Source of the DNA: Streptomyces uncialis
Lineage (GTDB): Bacteria > Actinomycetota > Actinomycetes > Streptomycetales > Streptomycetaceae
Direction: 5' to 3'
Length of the DNA stretch: 64,000 nucleotides
NCBI RefSeq assembly: GCF_036250755.1
Contig: NZ_CP109583.1
Location: 2,542,001-2,606,000 of the forward strand
Below are positions 46,005 through 54,268 of this stretch, piece by piece. Each line of letters begins with the position of its first letter. Position 1 is the stretch's first letter. Below the pieces are notes generated by a model. It did not search any database. It was not told the DNA's origin and saw only the letters and a program-made list of their open reading frames with translations. The position numbers and the translations under genes are program-made.

Positions 46005-46727
46005 CTAGGAGTGATGGGGGCACAGCGGATCGTCAGGGGATCTGTCCCGGACCATCAGTGCGGCTCGTTTGTCGGGGAGGGCCACCTCGGCGGTGAGTCG
46101 GAACCCCGCTCGCAGAAAGGCGGTGACGGAGGGGATGTTGCGCAGATCCGGCTCCGCGACCACCCGGGAGCAGGCGGGCCGATGGTCGAGGATGAGGTCG
46201 GCGACGGCCCTGATCAGTAAGGAGCCGAGCCCGCGTCCGCGGCGTATGGCTCCACCGATGAGGAGGTGAACACCTGTGTCATGAGGACGGGCGGGGTAGT
46301 GATCGGCGAGCGGATCGAGGTCGGCCCGGTAGATCTCCCAATAGCTCATGGGGGTGGTGCCGAGGACGCCGAGACAGGGGACGCTGCGTCCGTCACCGTC
46401 GAGTTGGGGGCGCAGATGCCGCTCGCTGACGGACGGGGGGCCGGCGAGTTCCCAGTAGGCGTCGACAGCGGGCGCGTTTATCCAGTGGGTGATGAGCGGA
46501 AGGTCCCGGCCGAGCGAGACGGGGACCAGCCGGAAGCTGCCTGCCGGGGTGGTGGCGGGGCACCAGTCGGCCAGACCGTTCAGGAGGTCGTCGCCAGCAG
46601 GTGCTGTCGCCGGAGTCGCACCGTCGGGTCCTTGTCCGGGCCGGAGCACGGAACGGGGGGTGCGAGGGTCGAGGGTCTCCCCTACCGGGTCGACACCGGG
46701 TGCGGGCTGGGCGTCGGTGGGTGGCAC
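46005..46727 (-). CDS. GNAT acyltransferase of the AlcB/IucB/RhbD siderophore type
   Basis: 240 residues. It belongs to the Acetyltransf_8 group that acylates hydroxylamines in hydroxamate siderophores. Conserved segments: ITHWINAPAVDAYWELAG near the substrate site, CLGVLGTTPMSYWEIYRA, the acyl-CoA loop GAIRRGRGLGSLLIRAV, and EPDLRNIPSVTAFLRAGFRL. The first 55 residues are disordered. GTG start with AGAGGA 7 bases upstream, 28 bases past the preceding synthetase. It usually works after an N-hydroxylase, but none is in the window. Confidence 0.92.
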   Translation of the reverse strand: MPPTDAQPAPGVDPVGETLDPRTPRSVLRPGQGPDGATPATAPAGDDLLNGLADWCPATTPAGSFRLVPVSLGRDLPLITHWINAPAVDAYWELAGPPSVSERHLRPQLDGDGRSVPCLGVLGTTPMSYWEIYRADLDPLADHYPARPHDTGVHLLIGGAIRRGRGLGSLLIRAVADLILDHRPACSRVVAEPDLRNIPSVTAFLRAGFRLTAEVALPDKRAALMVRDRSPDDPLCPHHS

Positions 46728-46755
46728 GGTGGCGTCCTCTCAGCGGAGGGAGCGG

Positions 46756-48729
46756 TCATGTTCCACAGAGATGAAGGGGGTTGGTGAGTGTGACGTAGAC
46801 GGACTGGGTGTCGACCGGGCCGACGAGTTCGTCCAGGCCGTGCAGTCGGGTCAGCAAGTTGGCCTTGCAGCGCAGGACCGGGGAGTCCAACAGCAGTGGT
46901 GGCAAGGAGGAGCGCAGTCGGGTGGGTCCTGTGGCGGCGTCGGTGAGGAAGCGGCGGAAGGCCGCGATCAGCAGTCGCTCGTCCGCGAGCCGCTGGGACC
47001 CGAAGGCGCCGATCAGACCGAGGACGTTGTTGATGGCGAGGTAGTAGGCGAAGCGCTCGTCCGCGACGGCGTCCGCGACGAAGGTGTCGCTCTGCTCCCC
47101 GATGCCGGGGAGTCTGCGGTCGAGTTCGGCGCGGCGCGACTCGCGGAAGTAGTAGCCCTGGTTGTCGCGGTACCGGCCGCCGATGGGCCAGCCGTCGTGG
47201 TCCAGCAGCAGGAGGGCGTTCTGTTGGTGTGCTTCCAGGGCGATCCCCGCTTCGCTGTCGAGCCACAGCACCGGACGGACCACATGGTGGAGGTACCGCA
47301 GGAACCACTCGGTGGCCACCGCTCCGCGTGGTCGGCCGGTGCGTCCGGCAAGCCGGGTGATGATCTCACCGAGTCGGGAGCGCATCGGGCCGGCGGAGGG
47401 GTCCGGGGTCCGGCCAGGGGTTCCTGGTAGCGGTCCGGTCCTGTCCCGGACGGTCGGCTGGTCATGGGGCCGGTCGGTGGTGTGGCCTGTGGGCCTGGGT
47501 GAGACAAGCCCGGCTACACAGATCGCGGCGACATCGCTGGTGAACGGGTTGTGGCGGATCATCACATCGAGTCCGGCCACGGCTTGTCCGTCGGTTCCGG
47601 TCACACCGAGCCAGGCCGGGTCTCGGACGATGTCGAAGCCGGGGTGGGTCGTCTGCCACTGCTCGGCGAGTCCGCTGCGGAGCAGTCGGTGCACTTCCAC
47701 TCCGCGGTGGAGTTCCTTGCGGAGGTTCTCCCGGCGGGAGTTGGTGATCCGCAGTCCGAGCGACAGTTTGAGCATGGCGGCGGCGCCGGACCGGTAGAGC
47801 GTTCGCACGGAGGAGGTGGGGAACCAGGCCGGGCCATGGGCGCCCATGTCGCGCAGGAGTCCGGAGTCGAAGAGGTCCGCGACATCGGGACGCGGGGTGA
47901 GCTCCCGCATCTGCCAGGGGTGCAGGGGGAGCGCGGCCCAGCCGTCGGGCAGGGGCAGGGTGGTACCGGCGAGACGGGCGGTGAGCTGCGGCGCGGGGAC
48001 GGCGCGACCGCGTTCGGTCCAGGCCGAGTCACCGGCCAGCACGGAAGGGGCGACGGCGAGCCAGTGCAGGGGGAAGGAGCCACGCAGCTCGGGTGAGTAG
48101 CGATCCGATTCGGTGTCCGAGAGACCCTCGCGGCTCTTCGGGGTGGGGTGCAGGGGGTGTCCGAGCAGCAGCGCTTGCTCGCCGGCGAGGAAGGTGTCGG
48201 GGCCGTCCTCGGGTCGGTGCCGTCGGTCGGTGACGAAGGACGAGGTGCGGCGGACCGAGTCCGCGACCCGTCCGGCGAGGTCCGTGGTGTCCGTGTGGCC
48301 GGGTGCTTCACGGCCGAGGAGTGCGGCCAGCGTCACCGCGTCGATGGGCGGCGCCGTCTCGGGGGCGCCTTCCAAGTAGGGCGGGCCGAAGCGGTGCCAT
48401 CCGCTGGCCGACCAGTACCGGACGGCGACGAGAAGGGCGGTGGCACTCGCCGGAAGGGGGATGCGCAGGACGCCGTGTGCGGGGGCGGTCAGATTCAGCT
48501 CCCGGACCCAGCAGCGAAGGAGGTTCTCGGTGGCCGCGGCTTGGGCGGCGATCCAGGGGTCGGGGTGGTCGAGCAGGTCGGCGGTGGCACCACGCAGCCG
48601 TTCCGTCCCGTGGCTTCCCCCCTTCTGCCGGGGAACCGTACGGGGCTCCGCCACCGACACGGACGGTACGGCGCTCCGGCCCCGTACCGAGAGGTGGGGA
48701 GGGTGATCGGGTGCGGGGTTGGCGTTCAC
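46756..48729 (-). CDS. IucA/IucC-family NIS siderophore synthetase
   Basis: 657 residues. Core motifs: [31 protein letters not shown], the ATP-site segment [33 protein letters not shown], and a C-terminal FhuF-like part ([30 protein letters not shown]). The HQQN motif is the common form in this family and differs from the HGEN of the downstream synthetase. GTG start with AAGGAA 6 bases upstream. It lies 300 bases after the aminotransferase, an unusually loose spacing for this operon. Confidence 0.93.
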   Translation of the reverse strand: MNANPAPDHPPHLSVRGRSAVPSVSVAEPRTVPRQKGGSHGTERLRGATADLLDHPDPWIAAQAAATENLLRCWVRELNLTAPAHGVLRIPLPASATALLVAVRYWSASGWHRFGPPYLEGAPETAPPIDAVTLAALLGREAPGHTDTTDLAGRVADSVRRTSSFVTDRRHRPEDGPDTFLAGEQALLLGHPLHPTPKSREGLSDTESDRYSPELRGSFPLHWLAVAPSVLAGDSAWTERGRAVPAPQLTARLAGTTLPLPDGWAALPLHPWQMRELTPRPDVADLFDSGLLRDMGAHGPAWFPTSSVRTLYRSGAAAMLKLSLGLRITNSRRENLRKELHRGVEVHRLLRSGLAEQWQTTHPGFDIVRDPAWLGVTGTDGQAVAGLDVMIRHNPFTSDVAAICVAGLVSPRPTGHTTDRPHDQPTVRDRTGPLPGTPGRTPDPSAGPMRSRLGEIITRLAGRTGRPRGAVATEWFLRYLHHVVRPVLWLDSEAGIALEAHQQNALLLLDHDGWPIGGRYRDNQGYYFRESRRAELDRRLPGIGEQSDTFVADAVADERFAYYLAINNVLGLIGAFGSQRLADERLLIAAFRRFLTDAATGPTRLRSSLPPLLLDSPVLRCKANLLTRLHGLDELVGPVDTQSVYVTLTNPLHLCGT

Positions 48730-49029
48730 GAGGGCTTCCTTGGAGGTTTGTCCGGCCTGTGCGACGACGGGCCCGGTTACTCAGTCTTCTTGGCTTCCTG
48801 CGGGGGTCCGGGAATGCGGCGGGGTGGGGGTGGGGCAGTCGGGACGAGCTACATGCGCCGGCTCCCGGTGCGCCGGACCGCGTGACCGGTCCTGGGGCCG
48901 ACCTGGACCTGAGGCCGGCCTGCTCCCTGGAGCCGGCCTGGGCGTGATCTCTGGGGCTCAGGTCCGGGCCCTGGGTGCCTGGTCGTGGAGTGAGCGGGCA
49001 GGTGGGGAGAGGCTCGGGGGCATGGCTGG
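48730..49029. other. 300-base spacer inside the NIS operon
   Basis: No convincing coding sequence. A minus-strand frame starting [12 protein letters not shown] ends after a few dozen codons. Pairs of CCGGCCTG/CAGGCCGG (near 48905-48945) could form a stem. An internal promoter for the three downstream genes is possible but not visible. Confidence 0.4.
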
Positions 49030-50391
49030 TCAGCGTCCGGTGGACAGGGTGCGGGCGGTGGTGGTGATCGCGTCGGCCAGTCGGTCGAGCACGGCGGACG
49101 CCTGTTCGTCGGTGAGATTGAGAGGCGGGAGAAGGCGGATGACACTGGCGTCACGGCCGCCGAGCTCGATGATCAGACCGCGTCGAAGGCATGCTCGCTG
49201 GACGGCTGCGGCGAGTTCAGGGGCGGCGGGTGGTGGGCCCGGGGCGGTGAGCACCGCTGCCGCAGGGTCGACCAGTTCCACCCCGATCATCAGGCCACGG
49301 CCCCGGACGTCACCGATGCAGGGCTGCTCGGCAGCGAGGGCCCGGAGCTGGGCGAGCATCCGGGCACCGAGCTGCGCGGCGCGTTCGGCCAGCCCGTTCT
49401 CGCGGACATGGGCGAGGGTGGCGGTGCCCGCGGCCATCGCGAGCTGGTTGCCGCGGAAGGTGCCGGCGTGGGCGCCCGGTCCCCAGACATCGAGGTCGTC
49501 CCGGTAGACGATGACAGCGAGCGGCAGACTGCCGCCGATCGCCTTGGAGAGGACCATGATGTCGGGCGTCACCCCGCTGTGCTCGACGGCCCAGAAGGCT
49601 CCGGTACGGCCGACCCCGGTCTGGACCTCGTCCACGATGAGGGGGATGTCGCGGGCGGCGGTGACGGCACGCATCCGGCGCATCCAGTCGTCCGGGGCGG
49701 GGATGACGCCGCCCTCGCCCTGGACGGGTTCGAGGATCATGGCGGCGGGCCGGGGGACACCGGACTTGCTGTCGTCGAGAAGGGACTCCGTCCAGCGCGC
49801 GGAGAGTTCGGCGCCGTGAGGTCCGCCGGTCCCGAACGGGCAGCGGTAGTCCTGTGGATAGGGCAGCCGGGTCACCCGTACGTCGCGTGCGCCGCCGGAC
49901 GCTTCGAGCGCCCCCGCGGTCATCCCGTGGTAGGCGCCGGTGAAGGCGAGGAGTCCGTCGCGGCCGGTGGCCGTCCGGGCGAGTTTCAGGGCGGCTTCCA
50001 CCGCGTCCGTACCGGCCGGGCCGCAGAACTGGATTCGGGCCCGGCGCGCGAACTCCTCGGGCAGGGTGCGGAAGAGTTCGGTGGTGAAGGCGTCCTTGAC
50101 GGGGGTGGCGAGATCGAGGACGTGCAGGGGCGCACCGGAGTCGAGCACCTTGCGGATGGCTTCGAGGACGACGGGATGGTTGTGGCCGAGGGCGAGGGTG
50201 CCCGCTCCGGACAGACAGTCGAGGTAGCGCCGCCCGTCGGCGCCCTCGATGGTCAGCCCCCGAGCCCGGACGGGCACGATCGGCAGTGCACGGGCGTAGG
50301 TGCGTGCCGCCGACTCCCGGGCCGACTGTCTGCGGAGGATGCCCTCATGGGCGGTGGTCACCGCCGAGGGCGCGGGCTCGGTCATGGCCAC
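49030..50391 (-). CDS. Class III aminotransferase (diaminobutyrate-2-oxoglutarate type)
   Basis: 453 residues, PLP-dependent. The cofactor Lys is in [14 protein letters not shown]. The phosphate loop is [22 protein letters not shown], and the Asp that holds the pyridine nitrogen is in [14 protein letters not shown]. The best match in siderophore loci is the RhbA/DAT type that makes L-2,4-diaminobutyrate from aspartate semialdehyde. I chose GTG 50391 (V-A-M-T-E-P) because GGAGGA is 9 bases upstream; ATG 50385 would be 15 away. First gene of the NIS operon. No iron box is visible upstream; two palindromes are. Confidence 0.92.
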   Translation of the reverse strand: MAMTEPAPSAVTTAHEGILRRQSARESAARTYARALPIVPVRARGLTIEGADGRRYLDCLSGAGTLALGHNHPVVLEAIRKVLDSGAPLHVLDLATPVKDAFTTELFRTLPEEFARRARIQFCGPAGTDAVEAALKLARTATGRDGLLAFTGAYHGMTAGALEASGGARDVRVTRLPYPQDYRCPFGTGGPHGAELSARWTESLLDDSKSGVPRPAAMILEPVQGEGGVIPAPDDWMRRMRAVTAARDIPLIVDEVQTGVGRTGAFWAVEHSGVTPDIMVLSKAIGGSLPLAVIVYRDDLDVWGPGAHAGTFRGNQLAMAAGTATLAHVRENGLAERAAQLGARMLAQLRALAAEQPCIGDVRGRGLMIGVELVDPAAAVLTAPGPPPAAPELAAAVQRACLRRGLIIELGGRDASVIRLLPPLNLTDEQASAVLDRLADAITTTARTLSTGR

Positions 50392-50701
50392 GGCTGTTGT
50401 TCCTCCCGCTGCGGATGTCGTCTGCCCGCCGGAGCGGCGGGTGGGCAGGGGGATGAACGCCGTCAGCGAGTCCCCCGTACGTACCAACGACGGGAGTTGC
50501 CGGGGATCACGGGTGATCGGAAGATCCTTGCCGTGACGGAACCGTTGCGGTTCCGTCGGCCGTCCCCCACCGCACCGGCATAGTGTGGGGGGCCGTTCGG
50601 CTGTATCGGAGCAGGTGGCGTCACTCATGGCGCCGTTCGTCCGGTCCACCGGACGCCGCACTCGGCAGTACACAGGACCCGAAGCCAGGGGGAGTCACAC
50701 C
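50392..50701. other. 310-base divergent region upstream of the NIS operon
   Basis: No gene. It contains the two palindromes listed separately. No sequence resembling TTAGGTTAGGCTAACCTAA was found on either strand. Confidence 0.5.
50505..50557. promoter_or_regulatory. Two palindromes in the NIS operon/protease divergent region
   Basis: GATCACGGGTGATC (50505-50518) is a perfect 6-2-6 palindrome. GACGGAACC-GTTGC-GGTTCCGTC (50535-50557) has 9-base perfect arms. They lie 114-166 bases before the aminotransferase start and 145-197 before the protease start; either gene could be the target. Confidence 0.45.
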
Positions 50702-51916
50702 ATGCGATCCATACGCCCGCTCTTCACCGCGCGCCGTGAAGGGGGCGCGCGCCGTAGAAGGCCGTTGACGGCCGTGGTCGCACTGGGCGCGGCCCTCGCG
50801 CTCACCGCGACGGCCTGCGGTTCGGAGGACGACACCGTGGGCGGTCAGCAGACCGGCCAGGCCGCCGACGACGGCAAGATCCAGATACCCGACGACATCA
50901 AGAACCGTCTCAAGGATCATGGGATCGATCTGGACAAGTGGCGGGACGGCGCCTGGAAGGACTGGGACAAGGACAAGTGGCTGCGCGAGGCGCAGGACTA
51001 CGTCAACCCCATCATCGACGGTCTGTGGGACCCGGATCGGATGCGTGACGCCGAGCAGCCCGACCAGGGGGTCGAGGAGGGCGACATCTCCGACGACCAG
51101 GGGGTGACCGATCCGACGCCGGAGCCGGTGGACGCGCAGCCGGTGACCGCGCCGTACCGGACGGGTGCGGCCGAGGCGGGCAAGGTGTTCTTCGACGGCC
51201 CCGACGGTTCCATGGTGTGCTCGGCGACGGTCGTCAAGGATCCGGCGAACCCGGGCAAGTCCAACCTCGTCTGGACGGCCGGGCACTGTGTCCACGCGGG
51301 CAAGAGCGGCGGCTGGTACCGGAACATCGCGTTCGTGCCGTCGTACAACAACAACGGCAAGTCGTCGGCGGAGCTGGAGAGCGCGGCCCGCGAGGAGGTC
51401 GCTCCGCTCGGTGTGTGGTGGTCCAACTGGGCGCAGACGTCGACGCAGTGGATCGAGCAGGGCGGTCCGACCGGTGGGCAGGGCGCCCCGTACGACTTCG
51501 CGGTGCTGCATGTGACGCCCGAGGAGGGCGGCGACGGACGATCGCTGGAGGAGACGGTGGGCGCGGCGCTGCCGGTCGACTTCGACGCCCCGGAGGCGTC
51601 CGAGATCGGGAGCGTGACGGCGAAGGGGTATCCCGCCTCGGCACCGTTCGACGGACAGAAGCTGTTCCAGTGCCCCGACACGCCTGGACGGCTGTCGCTC
51701 TCGGCGAACGAGCCGACGATGTACCGGATCGGTTGCACCATGACGGGTGGCTCCTCCGGCGGTGGCTGGATCGCGGAGGGTTCCGACGGTCAGCCCGCCC
51801 TTGTCTCCAACACCTCGATCGGCCCGGTGACGGCCGGCTGGCTCGCTGGGCCGAATCTGGGCACGGAGGCGAAGGGTGTGTACGACGCGGTGAGCAAGAA
51901 GTTCGCCGGTCAGTAG
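50702..51916 (+). CDS. Secreted V8/trypsin-like serine protease, probable lipoprotein
   Basis: 404 residues. An Arg-rich N-terminus and hydrophobic segment end at ALALTATACGSED, a plausible though imperfect lipobox with Cys at about residue 40. A charged linker rich in Trp/Asp/Lys covers 45-150. The catalytic domain has His in WTAGHCVHAG, Asp in PYDFAVLHVTP and Ser in MTGGSSGGGWI, the glutamyl-endopeptidase-like S1 pattern. ATG 50702 has GGGGAG 7 bases upstream; longer readings lack support. Likely tethered outside the membrane. Divergent from the NIS operon. Confidence 0.9.
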   Translation: MRSIRPLFTARREGGARRRRPLTAVVALGAALALTATACGSEDDTVGGQQTGQAADDGKIQIPDDIKNRLKDHGIDLDKWRDGAWKDWDKDKWLREAQDYVNPIIDGLWDPDRMRDAEQPDQGVEEGDISDDQGVTDPTPEPVDAQPVTAPYRTGAAEAGKVFFDGPDGSMVCSATVVKDPANPGKSNLVWTAGHCVHAGKSGGWYRNIAFVPSYNNNGKSSAELESAAREEVAPLGVWWSNWAQTSTQWIEQGGPTGGQGAPYDFAVLHVTPEEGGDGRSLEETVGAALPVDFDAPEASEIGSVTAKGYPASAPFDGQKLFQCPDTPGRLSLSANEPTMYRIGCTMTGGSSGGGWIAEGSDGQPALVSNTSIGPVTAGWLAGPNLGTEAKGVYDAVSKKFAGQ

Positions 51917-51946
51917 CCTCCCGACGGCCGGTGTCCGGCAGTCGGG

Positions 51947-51988
51947 AGCCGTAGCCGTAGCCGTAGCCATAGCCATAGCCATAGCCGT
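51947..51988. repeat. Hexanucleotide microsatellite (AGCCGT/AGCCAT) x7
   Basis: Seven tandem 6-base units: three AGCCGT, three AGCCAT, one AGCCGT. It begins 31 bases after the protease stop codon. Confidence 0.9.
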
Positions 51989-52225
51989 CCGACGGCTGGT
52001 ATCCGGCATCCGGCGGTGACGGACCCGGGCAGGCTGTCGGGCCTGGACGGAATGGACGCCACACCCATCCGGCAAGCACGGCTTGGCTGTGGAAGGCGAA
52101 GGGGTGGTGCTTGGTCCCCCGGGATCAGCGCGACCCCTTCGTGGTGCCGGGTGCCGGGGTCCGGGGTCCGGTGGGCGCCGGGGTACCGGGGTTGCCAGAG
52201 GCGGAATCCCTGTCCACCCGACGAC

Positions 52226-52273
52226 GACGGCCCTGTGCCGGTCCCTCCAGGGAGGGACCGGCACAGGGCCGTC
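52226..52273. terminator. Long perfect hairpin upstream of hflX 3' end
   Basis: Two 23-base arms (starting GACGGCCCTGTGCCGGTCCC and its complement) are perfectly complementary with only AG between them. It lies about 100 bases past the hflX stop and 310 past the protease stop, so it can terminate both. Confidence 0.85.
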
Positions 52274-52371
52274 GATCATGACTGCTACGGGCCTGGCGGC
52301 GGTGCCGCGAGGGCCCCGGTACGACGAGCAAGGGGCGGAGCACTCAGGCGCCGCCCCCGCTCCTCACCGGA

Positions 52372-53871
52372 TCAGGCTGTGGCCGACGCCTGGGGAGCGT
52401 ACGGCGCCAGGTCGGCCGCCAGTTCCTGATGCACCCGGGCCTTGAGCAGGGTGCCCTCCGGGGTGTGCTCCTCGGAGATCACCTCGCCGTCGGAATGGGC
52501 GCGGGCGACGAGCTGACCGTGGGTGTACGGCACCAGGGCCTCGACCTCGACCTCGGGCCTGGGCAGTTCCGAGTCGATCAGCGCGAGCAGTTCCTCGATG
52601 CCCTGGCCGGTGCGCGCGGAGACGGCGAGCGAGTGCTTCTCGATCCGCATGAGTCGCTGAAGGACGAGCGGGTCCGCCGCGTCCGCCTTGTTGATCACGA
52701 CGATCTCGCGCACATGGGTCGCGCCGACATCGCGGATGACCTCGCGCACGGCGGCCAGCTGCTCCTCCGGTGCCGGGTGGGAACCGTCGACGACGTGCAG
52801 GATGAGATCGGAGTCCCCGACCTCTTCCATGGTGGAACGGAACGCCTCGACCAGGTGGTGCGGCAGATGCCGGACGAATCCGACGGTGTCGGCGAGCGTG
52901 TACACCCGGCCGCCCGGGGTCTCGGCCCGGCGCACGGTCGGGTCGAGGGTGGCGAAGAGGGAGTTCTCCACGAGTACTCCCGCACCGGTCAGCCGGTTCA
53001 GCAAGGAGGACTTGCCGGCGTTGGTGTAGCCCGCGATGGCGACCGAGGGGACCTTGTTACGCCGACGTTCCTGGCGCTTGATCTCGCGGCCGGTCTTCAT
53101 CTCCGCGATCTCCCGGCGCATCTTGGCCATCTTCTCGCGGATACGGCGCCGGTCCGTCTCGATCTTGGTCTCACCAGGGCCTCGGGTGGCGAGACCGCCG
53201 CCCTTGCCGCCGCCCATCTGACGGGACAGCGACTGACCCCAGCCGCGCAGTCGCGGAAGCATGTACTGCATCTGCGCGAGCGCGACCTGCGCCTTGCCCT
53301 CACGGGACTTGGCGTGCTGGGCGAAGATGTCGAGGATCAGGGCCGTACGGTCGATGACCTTGACCTTGACGACATCTTCCAGGTGGATGAGCTGGCCCGG
53401 GGAGAGCTCTCCGTCGCAGATGACGGTGTCCGCGCCCGACTCGATCACCAGATCGAGCAGTTCGCGGGCCTTGCCCGAACCGATGTACGTGGCCGCGTCG
53501 GGCTTGTCACGGCGCTGGATCACGCCGTCCAGCACCACCGCGCCGGCGGTCTCGGCCAGGGCGGCGAGCTCCGCGAGGGAGTTGTCCGCGTCCTGTGCGG
53601 TGCCGGAGGTCCACACCCCGACGAGAACCACACGCTCCAGGCGGAGCTGGCGGTACTCGACCTCGGTGATGTCCTCCAGCTCGGTGGAGAGACCCGCCAC
53701 GCGCCTGAGGGCCGCGCGTTCGGAGCGGTCGAGCTGCTCGCCGTCCCGCTCGCCGTCGATCTCGTGGCTCCAGGCGACGTCCTCTTCCATCAGGGCATCG
53801 GCCCGAAGACCTTCGGTGTAGTTCTGAGCGAAGTTCTGCGTGTCCTGGGAAGGGGATGAAGAGGAGGTCAT
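52372..53871 (-). CDS. hflX: HflX ribosome-associated GTPase
   Basis: 499 residues. HflX splits stalled or idle ribosomes after stress. The N-terminal HflX domain contains LVGVWTSGTAQDADNSLAEL and GSGKARELLDLV. The glycine-rich linker is GRQ-like (RQMGGGKGGGLATRGPGE), followed by a basic coiled coil. The G domain has GYTNAGKSSLLNRLT (P-loop), DTVGF (G3) and NKAD (G4). The C-terminus (VEVEALVPYTHGQLVARAHSDGEV) matches the family. ATG start with AAGGA 4 bases upstream. Confidence 0.96.
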   Translation of the reverse strand: MTSSSSPSQDTQNFAQNYTEGLRADALMEEDVAWSHEIDGERDGEQLDRSERAALRRVAGLSTELEDITEVEYRQLRLERVVLVGVWTSGTAQDADNSLAELAALAETAGAVVLDGVIQRRDKPDAATYIGSGKARELLDLVIESGADTVICDGELSPGQLIHLEDVVKVKVIDRTALILDIFAQHAKSREGKAQVALAQMQYMLPRLRGWGQSLSRQMGGGKGGGLATRGPGETKIETDRRRIREKMAKMRREIAEMKTGREIKRQERRRNKVPSVAIAGYTNAGKSSLLNRLTGAGVLVENSLFATLDPTVRRAETPGGRVYTLADTVGFVRHLPHHLVEAFRSTMEEVGDSDLILHVVDGSHPAPEEQLAAVREVIRDVGATHVREIVVINKADAADPLVLQRLMRIEKHSLAVSARTGQGIEELLALIDSELPRPEVEVEALVPYTHGQLVARAHSDGEVISEEHTPEGTLLKARVHQELAADLAPYAPQASATA

Positions 53872-54268
53872 TTGATCCTTACGCCGTGGGGAGAGGTGGC
53901 TGGACGGGTGCCGACCCGACCGTACGACGAGCTGATGCCCGTCACTTCGTCAACGTGCGGGGCCGTCCGGAGATTCCCGGAGGTCCCGCTTCCGGCCGCG
54001 TTTCCTCGTGGAAGCGGAGGCGTCGCCGACCTGATGATGGTCGCACGGCACGGGCCGTCTCGTCACTGAGGTTTTCCGCAGAGCGCACTGAGGTTTTCCG
54101 CAGTGTCCATCGCCCGGCCCGGCCCGGACCGGACCGTGGCCGGGGAGCCGGTGCCGCCTGAGCGGGAGGAGCAGCCAGGGCCGGAGCAGGCGGGGCAGGA
54201 ACAGGCCCGTGCGCGGTTCGGCCGGGGCGGCCTCACCAGGTGAGGCCGGCATCGTCGGGCGGTCGGCG
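53872..54268. other. 397-base gap upstream of hflX
   Basis: No gene. It holds the hflX promoter region and the 22-bp-period direct repeat at 54064-54103. Confidence 0.5.
54064..54103. repeat. 18-bp direct repeat with 22-bp period upstream of hflX
   Basis: CACTGAGGTTTTCCGCAG occurs twice, at 54064-54081 and 54086-54103. The 22-bp period is two helical turns, so two copies of a regulator would bind the same face. It lies about 190-230 bases before the hflX start. Confidence 0.8.

Larger units (their letters stand above)
51917..52371. other. 455-base gap with microsatellite and terminator
   Basis: No gene between the converging protease and hflX. It holds the AGCCGT/AGCCAT microsatellite and a long hairpin. 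Confidence 0.6.

Noticed and set aside
50392..50701. Iron box for the siderophore operon
   Set aside because: Both strands were read for TTAGGTTAGGCT-like sequence; no stretch comes close to the match at 5659-5677.
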